A stretch of 36,672 bases of DNA from Chloroflexota bacterium. Lineage in GTDB: Bacteria; Chloroflexota; Dehalococcoidia; UBA2247; RBG-13-53-26. Position numbers and translations under genes: made by a program. Within the stretch, counting starts at the first letter, position 1, and every line of letters starts with the position of its first letter. Of the stretch, positions 25,188 through 32,052 are shown in pieces. Location: the NCBI GenBank assembly GCA_026389585.1, contig JAPLHP010000052.1, forward strand, positions 1 through 36,672. Direction: 5' to 3'. The notes under the pieces were generated by a model. That model did no database searches. It was not told the DNA's origin and was given only the letters and a program-made list of their open reading frames with translations.

Positions 25188-25260
25188 GTCAAGGGTTAGT
25201 TTTGCATGGCTGGTCATAGAAGCAAATCTAGATATATTGGTGGTTCGTGGAGAGTATTGG

Positions 25261-25485
25261 GTGAAGATACAAGACAGAGTAGAGAAGATCATAGATAAAG
25301 TGAGGCCTGCCTTGGGTGTTAACATCGTGGAGTTGGTGGATGTTAGTGAGGGAGTAGTGAAGGTGAGGGTGATTCCATCATCCTGCGCTGCTGGTATATC
25401 CCAAGAAACGGTTGTGGTATTGCTAGAAGAACAGATCAAGGATGAGATGCCTGAGATCAGAGAAGTAGTTGCCGTAGAAGATTGA
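25261..25485 (+). CDS. NifU-like paralogue lacking the cysteine pair
   Basis: A 74-aa NFU-like protein beginning at GTG 25261 (GGAGAG just upstream; an in-frame TTG at 25237 is less likely). It keeps VEKIIDKVRPALG, NIVELVDVSEGVVKVRV and the C-terminal IREVVAVED of the family. The ADGGD segment is replaced by GVN, and the CxxC site is reduced to a single cysteine (C42) in PSSCAAGIS. It therefore cannot hold a cluster in the usual way. It sits 73 bp after the intact copy and probably arose by duplication. Confidence 0.8.
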   Translation: MKIQDRVEKIIDKVRPALGVNIVELVDVSEGVVKVRVIPSSCAAGISQETVVVLLEEQIKDEMPEIREVVAVED

Positions 25486-25518
25486 TGACATGCAAAAAGG
25501 GATTGCTTTGGTGAGAAA

Positions 25519-25752
25519 ATGCCTGTCTATGAATACTATTGTCCTGATTGTAATATAAGGTTCGAATTACTCCGACCATTGTCCCGGTCCAGCGAGGGGG
25601 CCCCATGTCCCGGCTGCAGCAAGACAGTCCAGCGAGCAGTCTCTTTATTCGCTTCGTATTCTAAAGGCGAGAATGGTATGTCCACTCCTATCGGTGGAGG
25701 CTCTTCTTGCGGCGGGTGCTCTTCTTCCAGTTGCAGTAGCTGTGCTGGGTAG
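25519..25752 (+). CDS. FmdB-family zinc ribbon protein with Cys-Gly-Ser tail
   Basis: A 77-aa protein: MPVYEYYCPDC zinc ribbon (C8, C11, C30, C33) followed by a linker and a tail very rich in Gly, Ser and Cys (GGGSSCGGCSSSSCSSC), which is a common ending in this family and may bind metal. It lies 33 bp after the second NFU gene and may share its transcript. Function unknown. Confidence 0.88.
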   Translation: MPVYEYYCPDCNIRFELLRPLSRSSEGAPCPGCSKTVQRAVSLFASYSKGENGMSTPIGGGSSCGGCSSSSCSSCAG

Positions 25753-25835
25753 TGCGGGATCTTGCTCGCAAGACTTGTGGTGGGGTGAGTGGGTGAAATG
25801 GACCCTGTTGGAGCCATGTCTTAGCAACTGAGCAG

Positions 25836-25855
25836 GGGCGGTTTACTAACCGCCC
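25836..25855 (+). terminator. Hairpin terminator after the NFU/FmdB genes
   Basis: GGGCGGTT and AACCGCCC pair perfectly around TACT, followed by TCTATGTTTTCT. It closely resembles the hairpin after groEL, with the same AGGGGCGG left arm. Confidence 0.65.
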
Positions 25856-25946
25856 TCTATGTTTTCTGATTACCGCTCTGCCCGGGGTCCACAAGTTGTA
25901 GGGGGCAGACAGACTTCAGTATTTGATAGTCTTTGGGGCAGGTATT

Positions 25947-26408
25947 TTGAGAACGTTGATTTTAGGTCTGGGGAATCCGATCCGCGGTGATGATGGAGTG
26001 GGAATTAGGATTGCGGAAGCTCTGGAAGGCGAGGTCCATCATCCGGAGGTAGAGGTAGCAGAGAGTATTAGCGGTGGGCTGGATCTTCTGGACCTGCTCG
26101 CGGGCTATCAGCGGGCCATCATAATTGATGCTATCCAGACCCATCAGGGAAAGCCAGGCCAGGTTTATCGTTTGGGCCTGGAGAATCTGCCTGTTCCTCT
26201 CCACTGCTCCGTGGTCCACGACGTCGATCTGGTCACTGCCCTGGATTTGGGCCGCAGACTTGGTATGGCGATGCCCCAGGAGATCGTCATCTTTGCCATA
26301 GAGGTAGCTGATGTCACCACCTTTCGCGAGGAATGCACTCCGGAGGTGGAGAGGGCTATCCCTGAGGTTATCAGGCTGGTGCTGCAGGAACTGCGGAGCA
26401 CAAACTAG
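25947..26408 (+). CDS. [NiFe]-hydrogenase maturation protease (HyaD/HycI family)
   Basis: A 153-aa endopeptidase that removes the C-terminal tail of the hydrogenase large subunit after nickel insertion. The family start LRTLILGLGNPIRGDDGVG is clear, with nickel-sensing acidic residues in GDDG and in IIIDAIQ, and a histidine in CSVVHDVDL. The TTG at 25947 is preferred over the upstream TTG at 25923 because homologues begin at this point. hypB and hypA lie nearby on the other strand; hydrogenase structural genes are not in the window. Confidence 0.9.
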   Translation: MRTLILGLGNPIRGDDGVGIRIAEALEGEVHHPEVEVAESISGGLDLLDLLAGYQRAIIIDAIQTHQGKPGQVYRLGLENLPVPLHCSVVHDVDLVTALDLGRRLGMAMPQEIVIFAIEVADVTTFREECTPEVERAIPEVIRLVLQELRSTN

Positions 26409-26463
26409 AAGTGACCCGGGCAAGCTTGGCTTCAGTGTCCTGAAGGGCAAGGCCAGAAACCGG

Positions 26464-26501
26464 GGAATCACCATTCGTACCCGGGCAGGCGATTCCTTTT
26501 T
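26464..26501 (+). terminator. Intrinsic terminator after the maturation protease gene
   Basis: GGAATC and GATTCC arms (with CC/GG extending the stem past one mismatch) close a 15-nt loop, followed directly by TTTTTGTTATTTG. The T-tract makes this the most canonical terminator in the window. Confidence 0.7.
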
Positions 26502-26579
26502 GTTATTTGTATTCTGGTTTATATCTGACCTGATTTTGTCGTGGTATAATATCGCAGGAGATTGCGGCGTGCTAAAACC

Positions 26580-27014
26580 ATGGACAGGAAGTTTCGGAGA
26601 ATACCGGAATGCTCTGCATGCGGCAGGTGTTGTATAGAGCAGGGTTCCGGCTTCACCATGATGCCCGATGATTATAGAAGATGGAAGCGTCAAGGGCGAC
26701 ATGATATCCTCCGCTATATCTGGCAAGGCGAAGTGCCTGCTGATTATGATGGGATATGGGACGTATGGATAGACTGGGTAGACCCTGAGACGGGAGAGAA
26801 TCTGGATTATTGTCCCTTCCTGAGGAAGCTAAGACGGAGTAAGTATAGCTGTGCCATTTATGATACCAGGCCGAATATATGCGAGAGGTTCTGGTGTGAA
26901 GGAGCATACAGGATTGGGAAAAGAGGGGCTCCTTTATATACTCATAAGTCACTAATAGAAATTCGGAGCCTGAGGGCGATAGTCCCGGCCTGCGGGATGC
27001 CAGGAAATCAGTGA
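26580..27014 (+). CDS. YkgJ-family cysteine cluster protein
   Basis: A 144-aa protein with CSACGRCC (C11, C14, C17, C18), then CPFLRK, CAIYDTRPNIC and FWC, the layout of YkgJ-type predicted Fe-S/zinc proteins. The Trp/Asp-rich middle (IWDVWIDWVDPETG) is typical of this subgroup. ATG 26580 is chosen because the conserved part follows at once. It lies between hydrogenase maturation genes, but a link to hydrogenase is only suggested by position. Confidence 0.85.
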   Translation: MDRKFRRIPECSACGRCCIEQGSGFTMMPDDYRRWKRQGRHDILRYIWQGEVPADYDGIWDVWIDWVDPETGENLDYCPFLRKLRRSKYSCAIYDTRPNICERFWCEGAYRIGKRGAPLYTHKSLIEIRSLRAIVPACGMPGNQ

Positions 27015-27058
27015 TAGGGGATATAGATTCCCGGGGAGAACTGGGCGAAACCTTATGT

Positions 27059-27727
27059 CTACTTGACAGTTCTCTTGTGCGGGTAACGAATGCTGGACAC
27101 GACCCAGGAAACCCAGTCCTCAATGCCCTGATGGGTGGTGCAGGAGACCTGGAATATCTGAGCTTTCTGGTTTATCCCTTTGAGTGCCTTTGAGAAGCCT
27201 TCCACATCAAATTTGGTGTATGGCAAAAGGTCGATCTTGTTTATCACTACAGCATCTGCGAGGTGGAACAGGAGGGGGTACTTGTAAATCTTGTCATCAC
27301 CTTCGGGGACACTCAGGATCAGGACCTTTTTGTCTTCCCCGAGCTTGAACTCTCCGGGGCAGACCAGATTGCCCACATTTTCGATGAGCAGAAGATCGAT
27401 GTCAACCAAAGGCAGATTGTCCAGGGCGTGACCAACCATAACGGCGTCCAGGTGACACTCCCCGCCGGTATTAATCTGAAGCACCGGCACTCCCTCTTCG
27501 CTCACCTTTTGAGCATCTATGGTGGAACTTATATCTCCTTCGATAACGCCTATGCGGACTTTGCCCTTCAACCTTCTGATGGTCTCCAGTATGAGGCTGG
27601 TCTTACCGGATCCTGGTGAAGACATCACATTTATGCAGGAAACATTCTTGCTCTGCAGCAGCGCATGATTTCTCTCTGCGATCTGGTCATTGGCGCTCAG
27701 GATATCCTTTAGAACTTTTATCTCCAC
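27059..27727 (-). CDS. hypB: Hydrogenase nickel incorporation GTPase HypB
   Basis: A 222-aa SIMIBI-class GTPase that, with HypA, inserts nickel into [NiFe]-hydrogenase. P-loop SPGSGKT (37-43), metal-site GGECHLDA (C91, H92) and ENVGNLVCP (C123) give the dimer-interface nickel/zinc site; NKIDLL is the guanine-specificity motif. It lacks both the N-terminal CxxCGC motif and the His-rich nickel-storage stretch of some HypBs. Located 2 bp after hypA, clearly one operon. Confidence 0.96.
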   Translation of the reverse strand: MEIKVLKDILSANDQIAERNHALLQSKNVSCINVMSSPGSGKTSLILETIRRLKGKVRIGVIEGDISSTIDAQKVSEEGVPVLQINTGGECHLDAVMVGHALDNLPLVDIDLLLIENVGNLVCPGEFKLGEDKKVLILSVPEGDDKIYKYPLLFHLADAVVINKIDLLPYTKFDVEGFSKALKGINQKAQIFQVSCTTHQGIEDWVSWVVSSIRYPHKRTVK

Positions 27728-27729
27728 GA

Positions 27730-28071
27730 TTACTCTACCTCAATGCTTTCAACATAGAGTTCCTTGCCGGCCGTGATTTCCAGGCTGACATTGTGGCATT
27801 TGGGGCAGGACCAGTCGAATTCCTTGGGGGTAAATACCTCTTCGCAATTGTGGCAACGCGCCTGCGTGGGGATTTCCCTGAATGAAAGAGTCGCTCTTTC
27901 TGCATTGGTGCCTTTGCTGAGGTAGTCAAAGTAGAACTGCAGGCAGTCGCCGGCAATGCCAGACATTTCTCCCAGAACCAGGTTGATCTTCTGTACCCTG
28001 GCCGCACCAGTCTTGTTTGCCTCGTCCAGGACAAGGTCGAGCATACTCTGAGTGATGGCCAGTTCATGCAT
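27730..28071 (-). CDS. hypA: Hydrogenase maturation nickel metallochaperone HypA
   Basis: A 113-aa nickel chaperone. The start is placed at the ATG giving MHELAITQSM, since the N-terminal Met-His-Glu is the nickel ligand, rather than four codons upstream. The zinc domain has C73-x2-C76 and C89-x2-C92. It precedes hypB in the same operon. A promoter was not identified in the 129 bp before it. Confidence 0.95.
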   Translation of the reverse strand: MHELAITQSMLDLVLDEANKTGAARVQKINLVLGEMSGIAGDCLQFYFDYLSKGTNAERATLSFREIPTQARCHNCEEVFTPKEFDWSCPKCHNVSLEITAGKELYVESIEVE

Positions 28072-28200
28072 TTCTGAGTACACATGATAGCATAATGTAG
28101 CTGTGGCTTGCGAGGCGCTAAATCAACGAATCGCAGCTAACGCAAAGCGATGATCTGGGTTGCTCGTTCTCCAGAATGTGTTCGGGTTTGAATTATTGAA

Positions 28201-28794
28201 TTAGGGGTAGTAGCGCTGCTGCTTCCTGAGGATAAATCCTGCTATGAGGCCGAGGACCAGCCCGCCCAGATGGCCCTGCCAGGATATGCCAGGGATGAAG
28301 GACAGCATCAAAAAACCAACGAGGATAGCTGCCCAAAGTGGAAGAGGTACCACGAAGAACATGAGGGCTTTTGCCTGCGGGCGCAGCACTGCCATTGCTC
28401 CCATTACGGCAAATATAGCTCCTGAGGCACCGATAGCTGTAGTGTAACGATCCAGAGGATCTGCCCAGGGTGCATACAGTGCCCAGAGCATGAAGAAGGC
28501 GTTCCCCAGCAGTCCACCCAGGAAATATATGGTAAGGAACTTTGCGTCCCCAATTAGCGTTGACAGGTATGTTCCGAAGAAATATAACGTGATCATGTTG
28601 AACAGAATATGGAGGATATCGGCATGGATAAAGAGGTTGGTCACAATCTTCCATGGCTCTTCTGTGAAACTTGCTGCCTGCAGTCCGAGACGCCCTTCAA
28701 TGTCTGGGTTTAGGGTTGTGGCTATGAACAGTATTATATTAACGCCTATGAGGAACCATACAGCGTTCAGGGTGAAACCACGATTCTCTCTCAT
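28201..28794 (-). CDS. Rhomboid-family intramembrane serine protease
   Basis: A 197-aa six-helix rhomboid protease of the inner membrane. The catalytic Ser is S124 in GASG (122-125) and the catalytic His is H175 in WQGHLGG. The oxyanion-side H62-x3-N66 in HILFNM is also present. It has no extra N-terminal domain. The substrate is unknown. It is an isolated gene after the hyp operon. Confidence 0.94.
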   Translation of the reverse strand: MRENRGFTLNAVWFLIGVNIILFIATTLNPDIEGRLGLQAASFTEEPWKIVTNLFIHADILHILFNMITLYFFGTYLSTLIGDAKFLTIYFLGGLLGNAFFMLWALYAPWADPLDRYTTAIGASGAIFAVMGAMAVLRPQAKALMFFVVPLPLWAAILVGFLMLSFIPGISWQGHLGGLVLGLIAGFILRKQQRYYP

Positions 28795-29048
28795 CTTGCC
28801 TTACCGTGTCGCATTGTTCACTAGGATAGAGGAAAAACCAGGTTTTCTCAAGCACGGGATACGATATCCCATGTTTGTCCAGTGGTGAGTACGCATGGGT
28901 CTAGAAAACCTTTGATGTCTGCAGCTTCACGTGTAGCCTTGACCTGCAAGCTAAGGTACGGTAGGCGTCTTTCTTGTCCGGATTTGAGCAGTTGTCCAAG
29001 TCTGGGTCATTATTGTTGCATCCTGTCAGACCTTGTCAACCAGATCAT

Positions 29049-29070
29049 GGTTCGTAATCGGTTCGTAATC
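29049..29070 (+). promoter_or_regulatory. Tandem 11-bp direct repeat abutting a -35 box
   Basis: GGTTCGTAATC occurs twice in exact tandem (29049-29059, 29060-29070), and its last base touches TTGACA at 29071. Two copies one helical turn apart directly before a -35 box is the usual layout of an activator site. Confidence 0.55.
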
Positions 29071-29100
29071 TTGACATCCTCTATGACTGCACCATAAGAT
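29071..29100 (+). promoter_or_regulatory. Sigma70-type promoter reading into the TIR cassette
   Basis: Perfect TTGACA (29071-29076), 18-bp spacer, TAAGAT (29095-29100). The predicted start near 29107 lies before the cassette junction at 29134, so transcription would run through the TIR and HEPN genes, as an integron Pc promoter does for its cassettes. Confidence 0.5.
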
Positions 29101-29133
29101 TCATCCAACTATTGCAGCAAGATAAAAGACAAT

Positions 29134-29143
29134 GTTAGGCGGA
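29134..29143 (+). other. Cassette junction core site (GTTAGGCGGA)
   Basis: GTTAGGC matches the integron GTTRRRY core. The 10 bases 29134-29143 are the exact reverse complement of TCCGCCTAAC at 29947-29956, after the TIR gene. This pairing between cassette start and attC left core is the signature of an inserted cassette. Confidence 0.65.
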
Positions 29144-29172
29144 AGAACAACGATCGGTTCACTGGCGTAAGT

Positions 29173-29934
29173 ATGGAAGGCAGAGCGTTACAGATTGAGC
29201 GTCATCTACGTGACCCAGTTGTGGGCGATGGAATTCTCGCACCCCCTTACGAAGGTATCGTATGCGAGAACATACGCGCCGCTCTTCGCCTACTCGGTTT
29301 TCGAATTCCATCAGGAAAGAGTTACGACGCCGAACTCAAGAACAAAGTGTTAGAGTTTCAAAAAGCCTACAACCACACTAACCAAGATGGCTTGTTTGGT
29401 CCTGGCACTCGCCGATTACTCGCTCAAATCTTGGACCAGAAAGCTGGAACGCAAGCCCTGTCAGTTTTGGAGGAACTTAACCGCAAAGTTGCTCCTTTGG
29501 TCTTTCTGAGTTATGCATGGGCCGACTCGCCTACAGTCGATAAGATCGATCAGTGGCTGCGTGACAAAGGCGTAAGAATCCAACGGGATACGAGGGATTT
29601 TAAGCCAGGGCAACAACTTCCTGATGCAATCAAGGACGCAATCGTGCGTGCTGATAAGGTTCTTGCCGTTTATTCATCCAATTCTAAAGAGAGAGATTGG
29701 CCGCGGTTTGAAATCAGCGTTGCTGAACAGAAGGAACAGTCGACAGGAAAAGGAGATCTCATTGTTTATTTAGTGCTAGACGACACACCCTTGCCAAAAC
29801 ACGATCCCAACCGAATTGCGGTCTTCGGGCACGGCAGGACTGTTCGGCAAGTTGGACAAGAACTATTAAGAGGCATTCTTGGCGAAGGGGGCGAGACGCC
29901 ACGCATTGAGTTCGATGAGAACGAACTACTATGA
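29173..29934 (+). CDS. Peptidoglycan-binding-like domain fused to a TIR domain
   Basis: A 253-aa two-domain protein. Residues about 30-88 resemble a PG_binding_1 domain (IRAALRLLGF ... VLEFQKAYN ... DGLFGPGTRRLL). Residues about 107-225 form a TIR domain (VFLSYAWADS, then DTRDFKPGQQLPDAIKDAI, VLAVYSSNS and DWPRFEIS). E180 in WPRFE is at the position of the catalytic glutamate of NAD-degrading TIR domains. There is no signal peptide, so the protein should be cytosolic. TIR NADases serve as effectors in several phage-defence systems; the wall-binding-like domain could be the sensor, but this is inference. The gene fills a single integron-like cassette. The ATG has no clear ribosome-binding site. 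Confidence 0.88.
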   Translation: MEGRALQIERHLRDPVVGDGILAPPYEGIVCENIRAALRLLGFRIPSGKSYDAELKNKVLEFQKAYNHTNQDGLFGPGTRRLLAQILDQKAGTQALSVLEELNRKVAPLVFLSYAWADSPTVDKIDQWLRDKGVRIQRDTRDFKPGQQLPDAIKDAIVRADKVLAVYSSNSKERDWPRFEISVAEQKEQSTGKGDLIVYLVLDDTPLPKHDPNRIAVFGHGRTVRQVGQELLRGILGEGGETPRIEFDENELL

Positions 29935-29949
29935 GTCACAGCCCCATCC

Positions 29950-30009
29950 GCCTAACACGGCGATGCAGCCGACGCCGGAAGCCGGGCGCGGCTGAAACTC
30001 ACGTTATAG
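29950..30009 (+). other. attC-like recombination site (60 bp) of the TIR cassette
   Basis: The site starts GCCTAAC (RYYYAAC) and ends GTTATAG (near GTTRRRY). Between them AGCCG/CGGCT and CGCC/GGCG arms pair, with one unpaired A (29972) between them, the extrahelical-base layout of attC sites. Its length equals a classic 59-base element. It starts 16 bp after the TIR stop codon. Confidence 0.72.
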
Positions 30010-30086
30010 TCGATCCGAAAATGCGGATGTCTATGTCAGGCGCCAACGTTGCTATGTCATAGACATATCATAGAGGACATATATTA

Positions 30087-30974
30087 ATGAAGAAGCCTGT
30101 CATCATTGTAAAAGACAATTTGTTAATGCCAATACTGGCTACAGAGGTCAGAACAAACGAAATACAAATGGAGATGCGCTCTGTCAGTAGTCCTGTGATT
30201 CTAAACGGTCTGTTCTTGATGCTGGTGTCCTATATCGAATCCATGCAAAAGGAAGTGTTGACATACTATCTGAAGTACCAGCCGGAGAGAATAGCCAATA
30301 ACAATAAGAACACGGTTGAGATTGATAAGCAAGTCTTAATAGAGAATGAGGACTTCCATTTCACTGAGCGGTTGGTTTCAGAATACATTGACAAGATGCC
30401 ATATTGGCAATTCACAGAGATTTTCTATAAAGTCTTGAGAATCAAGAAACCTGATAATGAGCTAAGTATTGAAAACATTAAGAGAAGAAGAAACGAACTG
30501 ATTCATAGCAACTTGGAAGTAGATTTCAAGAAAGGGACAGCAACTCACATATACATAGATTCTGATTACTTGGCTTACTCTCTAGGCGAGTACATCAACT
30601 ATTTGGACAACCTCAAGACGGAAATATCTAGAAGATATGATAAATGCACCAAACTTAACGCGCTGAAGAGCTTATGGCACTATACTTTCAGGACCCCGTT
30701 GTGTGGTAATTTTGAAGACTATTGGCATATTGATATAGAAAGTGATCTCATTTTTGCGTACAAAATCTCACAACATGAAGGCGGTTTATCAGGCAGTGAA
30801 AAGTTCATGCTTGGTATTTGGAGGAGCCAAGTATCGAATTATAAGGTTGATTTCATCAACATGGCATCATTAGGCCAACATATGCAGTTTTGTCTCTACA
30901 TGTTCTTGAAACTATCGAATGACATTTTCTTGTATCAGGGTGGCGATCTCAAAATGCGATCAAAGCCATGTTGA
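30087..30974 (+). CDS. Uncharacterised protein with HEPN-type Rx4H motif
   Basis: A 295-aa, Lys/Asn/Ile-rich protein from a visibly AT-rich gene. The helical first half (about 33-150) ends in NIKRRRNELIHSNLEV, with R135-x4-H140, the catalytic motif of HEPN RNases such as toxins and defence effectors. The C-terminal half has no recognised motif. No signal peptide or membrane helix. GAGGAC lies about 9 nt before the ATG. It is the second cassette after the TIR gene, in the same orientation and likely on the same transcript. HEPN is a motif-based call; some HEPN proteins of this shape are non-catalytic. Confidence 0.75.
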   Translation: MKKPVIIVKDNLLMPILATEVRTNEIQMEMRSVSSPVILNGLFLMLVSYIESMQKEVLTYYLKYQPERIANNNKNTVEIDKQVLIENEDFHFTERLVSEYIDKMPYWQFTEIFYKVLRIKKPDNELSIENIKRRRNELIHSNLEVDFKKGTATHIYIDSDYLAYSLGEYINYLDNLKTEISRRYDKCTKLNALKSLWHYTFRTPLCGNFEDYWHIDIESDLIFAYKISQHEGGLSGSEKFMLGIWRSQVSNYKVDFINMASLGQHMQFCLYMFLKLSNDIFLYQGGDLKMRSKPC

Positions 30975-31086
30975 GTATAACAATGGCGTGCAACTGACTT
31001 ACAAGGACAACTTTCTTTGAGTCGGGGCTTGGTTCAGAAAGCTGGTTTGTATGTGCCCTACAAGCGGCTGACTCCAAGCGTTAGAT
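30975..31086 (+). other. Second attC-like site, after the HEPN gene
   Basis: The right core is GTTAGAT (31080-31086), a full GTTRRRY match. The left core GTATAAC (30975-30981) deviates by one base from RYYYAAC, but GAGTATAAC matches 8 of 9 bases of the reverse complement of GTTATAGTC, the start of this cassette. Right arm GCGGCTGACTCC resembles an L' box. Internal pairing is weaker than in the first site. Confidence 0.5.
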
Positions 31087-31394
31087 TGCATCCATGTCCC
31101 ATGTCGTTCAATCCACAACTTCAAACATCAAGGGCAACTTTGGTATGGTATTGCCATTGCTGGTACACGGAAGACGTGACTAACATGCGAGTGTGTGTAC
31201 AACGCCGAAATCACCTATCTACTGTAGTGTCATCGCAATACCTATACAATGGATTCCCGCTTGTGCGGGAATTACAGGGGTAACTTATATTGTTAAGTCT
31301 TTTCTGAGACACTACATTAGCTTTTGATGCGTACGCATGGAACGGGAGACATCCCCAACGTTGTCAACTATAATAAACGTACAAAGAACTATTG
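31087..31394. other. Intergenic region after the cassettes
   Basis: No gene is supported. It holds a GCAATCT-less end (no matching attC for a third cassette), a hairpin ATTCCCGC-TTGT-GCGGGAAT (31253-31272) and the Rep2 copy at 31327. Confidence 0.5.
31327..31357 (+). repeat. Rep2 intergenic repeat at 31327
   Basis: It begins with the 12-bp palindrome ATGCGTACGCAT, followed by GGAACGGGAGACATCCCC. The same palindrome and a GACATCCC block recur at 34532. It lies about 40 bp before the thioesterase start. Confidence 0.65.
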
Positions 31395-31892
31395 ATGAAA
31401 GGAAGAATGAAAGACGACAAATTGCCGGTCTTTGATAATGAGAAGACCCAGGTACTGAAGGGTGGCATGGCACTCATGACCAGGTATCATCCCTTCCTCG
31501 AGCTTATGGGTGTCACGGTTGAGTCGACGGACGATGACAGCGTGCGCATCAGGTTTTCCATGCGCGACGACCTGTGCGGGCACCCGGGCCTGCGCATCCT
31601 CCATGGGGGAGTTATTTCCTGCATGATTGATGTCTTGGGGGGCGCAGTTGCATCCTGGCACCAGATAAGAGATATCAAGGATCGTCCTGTGGAGGAGCAG
31701 CTCAAGAGGATGGGCGCTATAAGGACCATTGACCAGCGTGTCGATTACCTACGGCCGGGCAAGGGCAAGGAGTTCACAGTCACAGGCTTCGTCCTGCGCG
31801 ACGGCAAGAACGTGATCGTCATCCGCATGGAAATGAAGAACGAGGAGCAGAGCCTGATCGCTACCGGCATCGGCACGTTCCTTGTCGCTTGA
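31395..31892 (+). CDS. PaaI-type hotdog-fold thioesterase
   Basis: A 165-aa hotdog protein of the PaaI/acyl-CoA thioesterase group. It shows LELMGVTVES, then ILHGGVISCMIDVLGGAV (the central helix with HGG), DQRVDYLRPG and the final ATGIGTFLVA strand. Such enzymes hydrolyse acyl- or aryl-CoA thioesters in the cytosol. The 40-residue insert around RDIKDRPVEEQLKRMGAI is longer than in the smallest members. ATG 31395 or 31407 may be the start; AAAGGA lies close before the second. Substrate unknown. Confidence 0.87.
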   Translation: MKGRMKDDKLPVFDNEKTQVLKGGMALMTRYHPFLELMGVTVESTDDDSVRIRFSMRDDLCGHPGLRILHGGVISCMIDVLGGAVASWHQIRDIKDRPVEEQLKRMGAIRTIDQRVDYLRPGKGKEFTVTGFVLRDGKNVIVIRMEMKNEEQSLIATGIGTFLVA

Positions 31893-31968
31893 GGTAGCGC
31901 TGGCGTGCATCTGAGTCGCCACGTTAGTTGCCCAAAACATCATCGAGATAAGTTATCAACCCCCACTC

Positions 31969-32023
31969 ACGTAAGCATGAAATGGCAGACATCCCAGTGT
32001 TGCAGTAAGATAAAAGGCAATGT
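31969..32023 (+). repeat. Rep2 intergenic repeat at 31969
   Basis: The copy reads ACGTAAGCATGAAATGG then CAGACATCCCAGTGTTG, then CAGTAAGATAAAAGGCAATG. The last part (32000-32023) matches the segment just before the TIR cassette at 29111-29134 with two differences. It precedes the methyltransferase gene by about 30 bp. Confidence 0.65.
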
Positions 32024-32052
32024 AAGACCCCTAGCTAAATCAGAATCCGACT

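Larger units (their letters stand above)
28795..29172. other. Intergenic region upstream of the TIR cassette
   Basis: No gene is supported. It contains a Rep2-like GAGTACGCATGGG (28887-28899), a tandem 11-bp repeat and promoter (29049-29100), and the GTTAGGC junction at 29134. Bases 29111-29134 match 32000-32023 in another Rep2 unit. Confidence 0.6.

Noticed and set aside
31017-31283. 88-codon plus-strand frame
   Set aside because: Begins inside the second attC-like site and ends in a REP-like hairpin; no motif.
31896-31930. attC-like right half after the thioesterase (TGGCGTGCATCTGAG then CACGTTAGTT)
   Set aside because: The right core fits GTTRRRY only partly and no RYYYAAC left core is found before it, so a third cassette end cannot be claimed.
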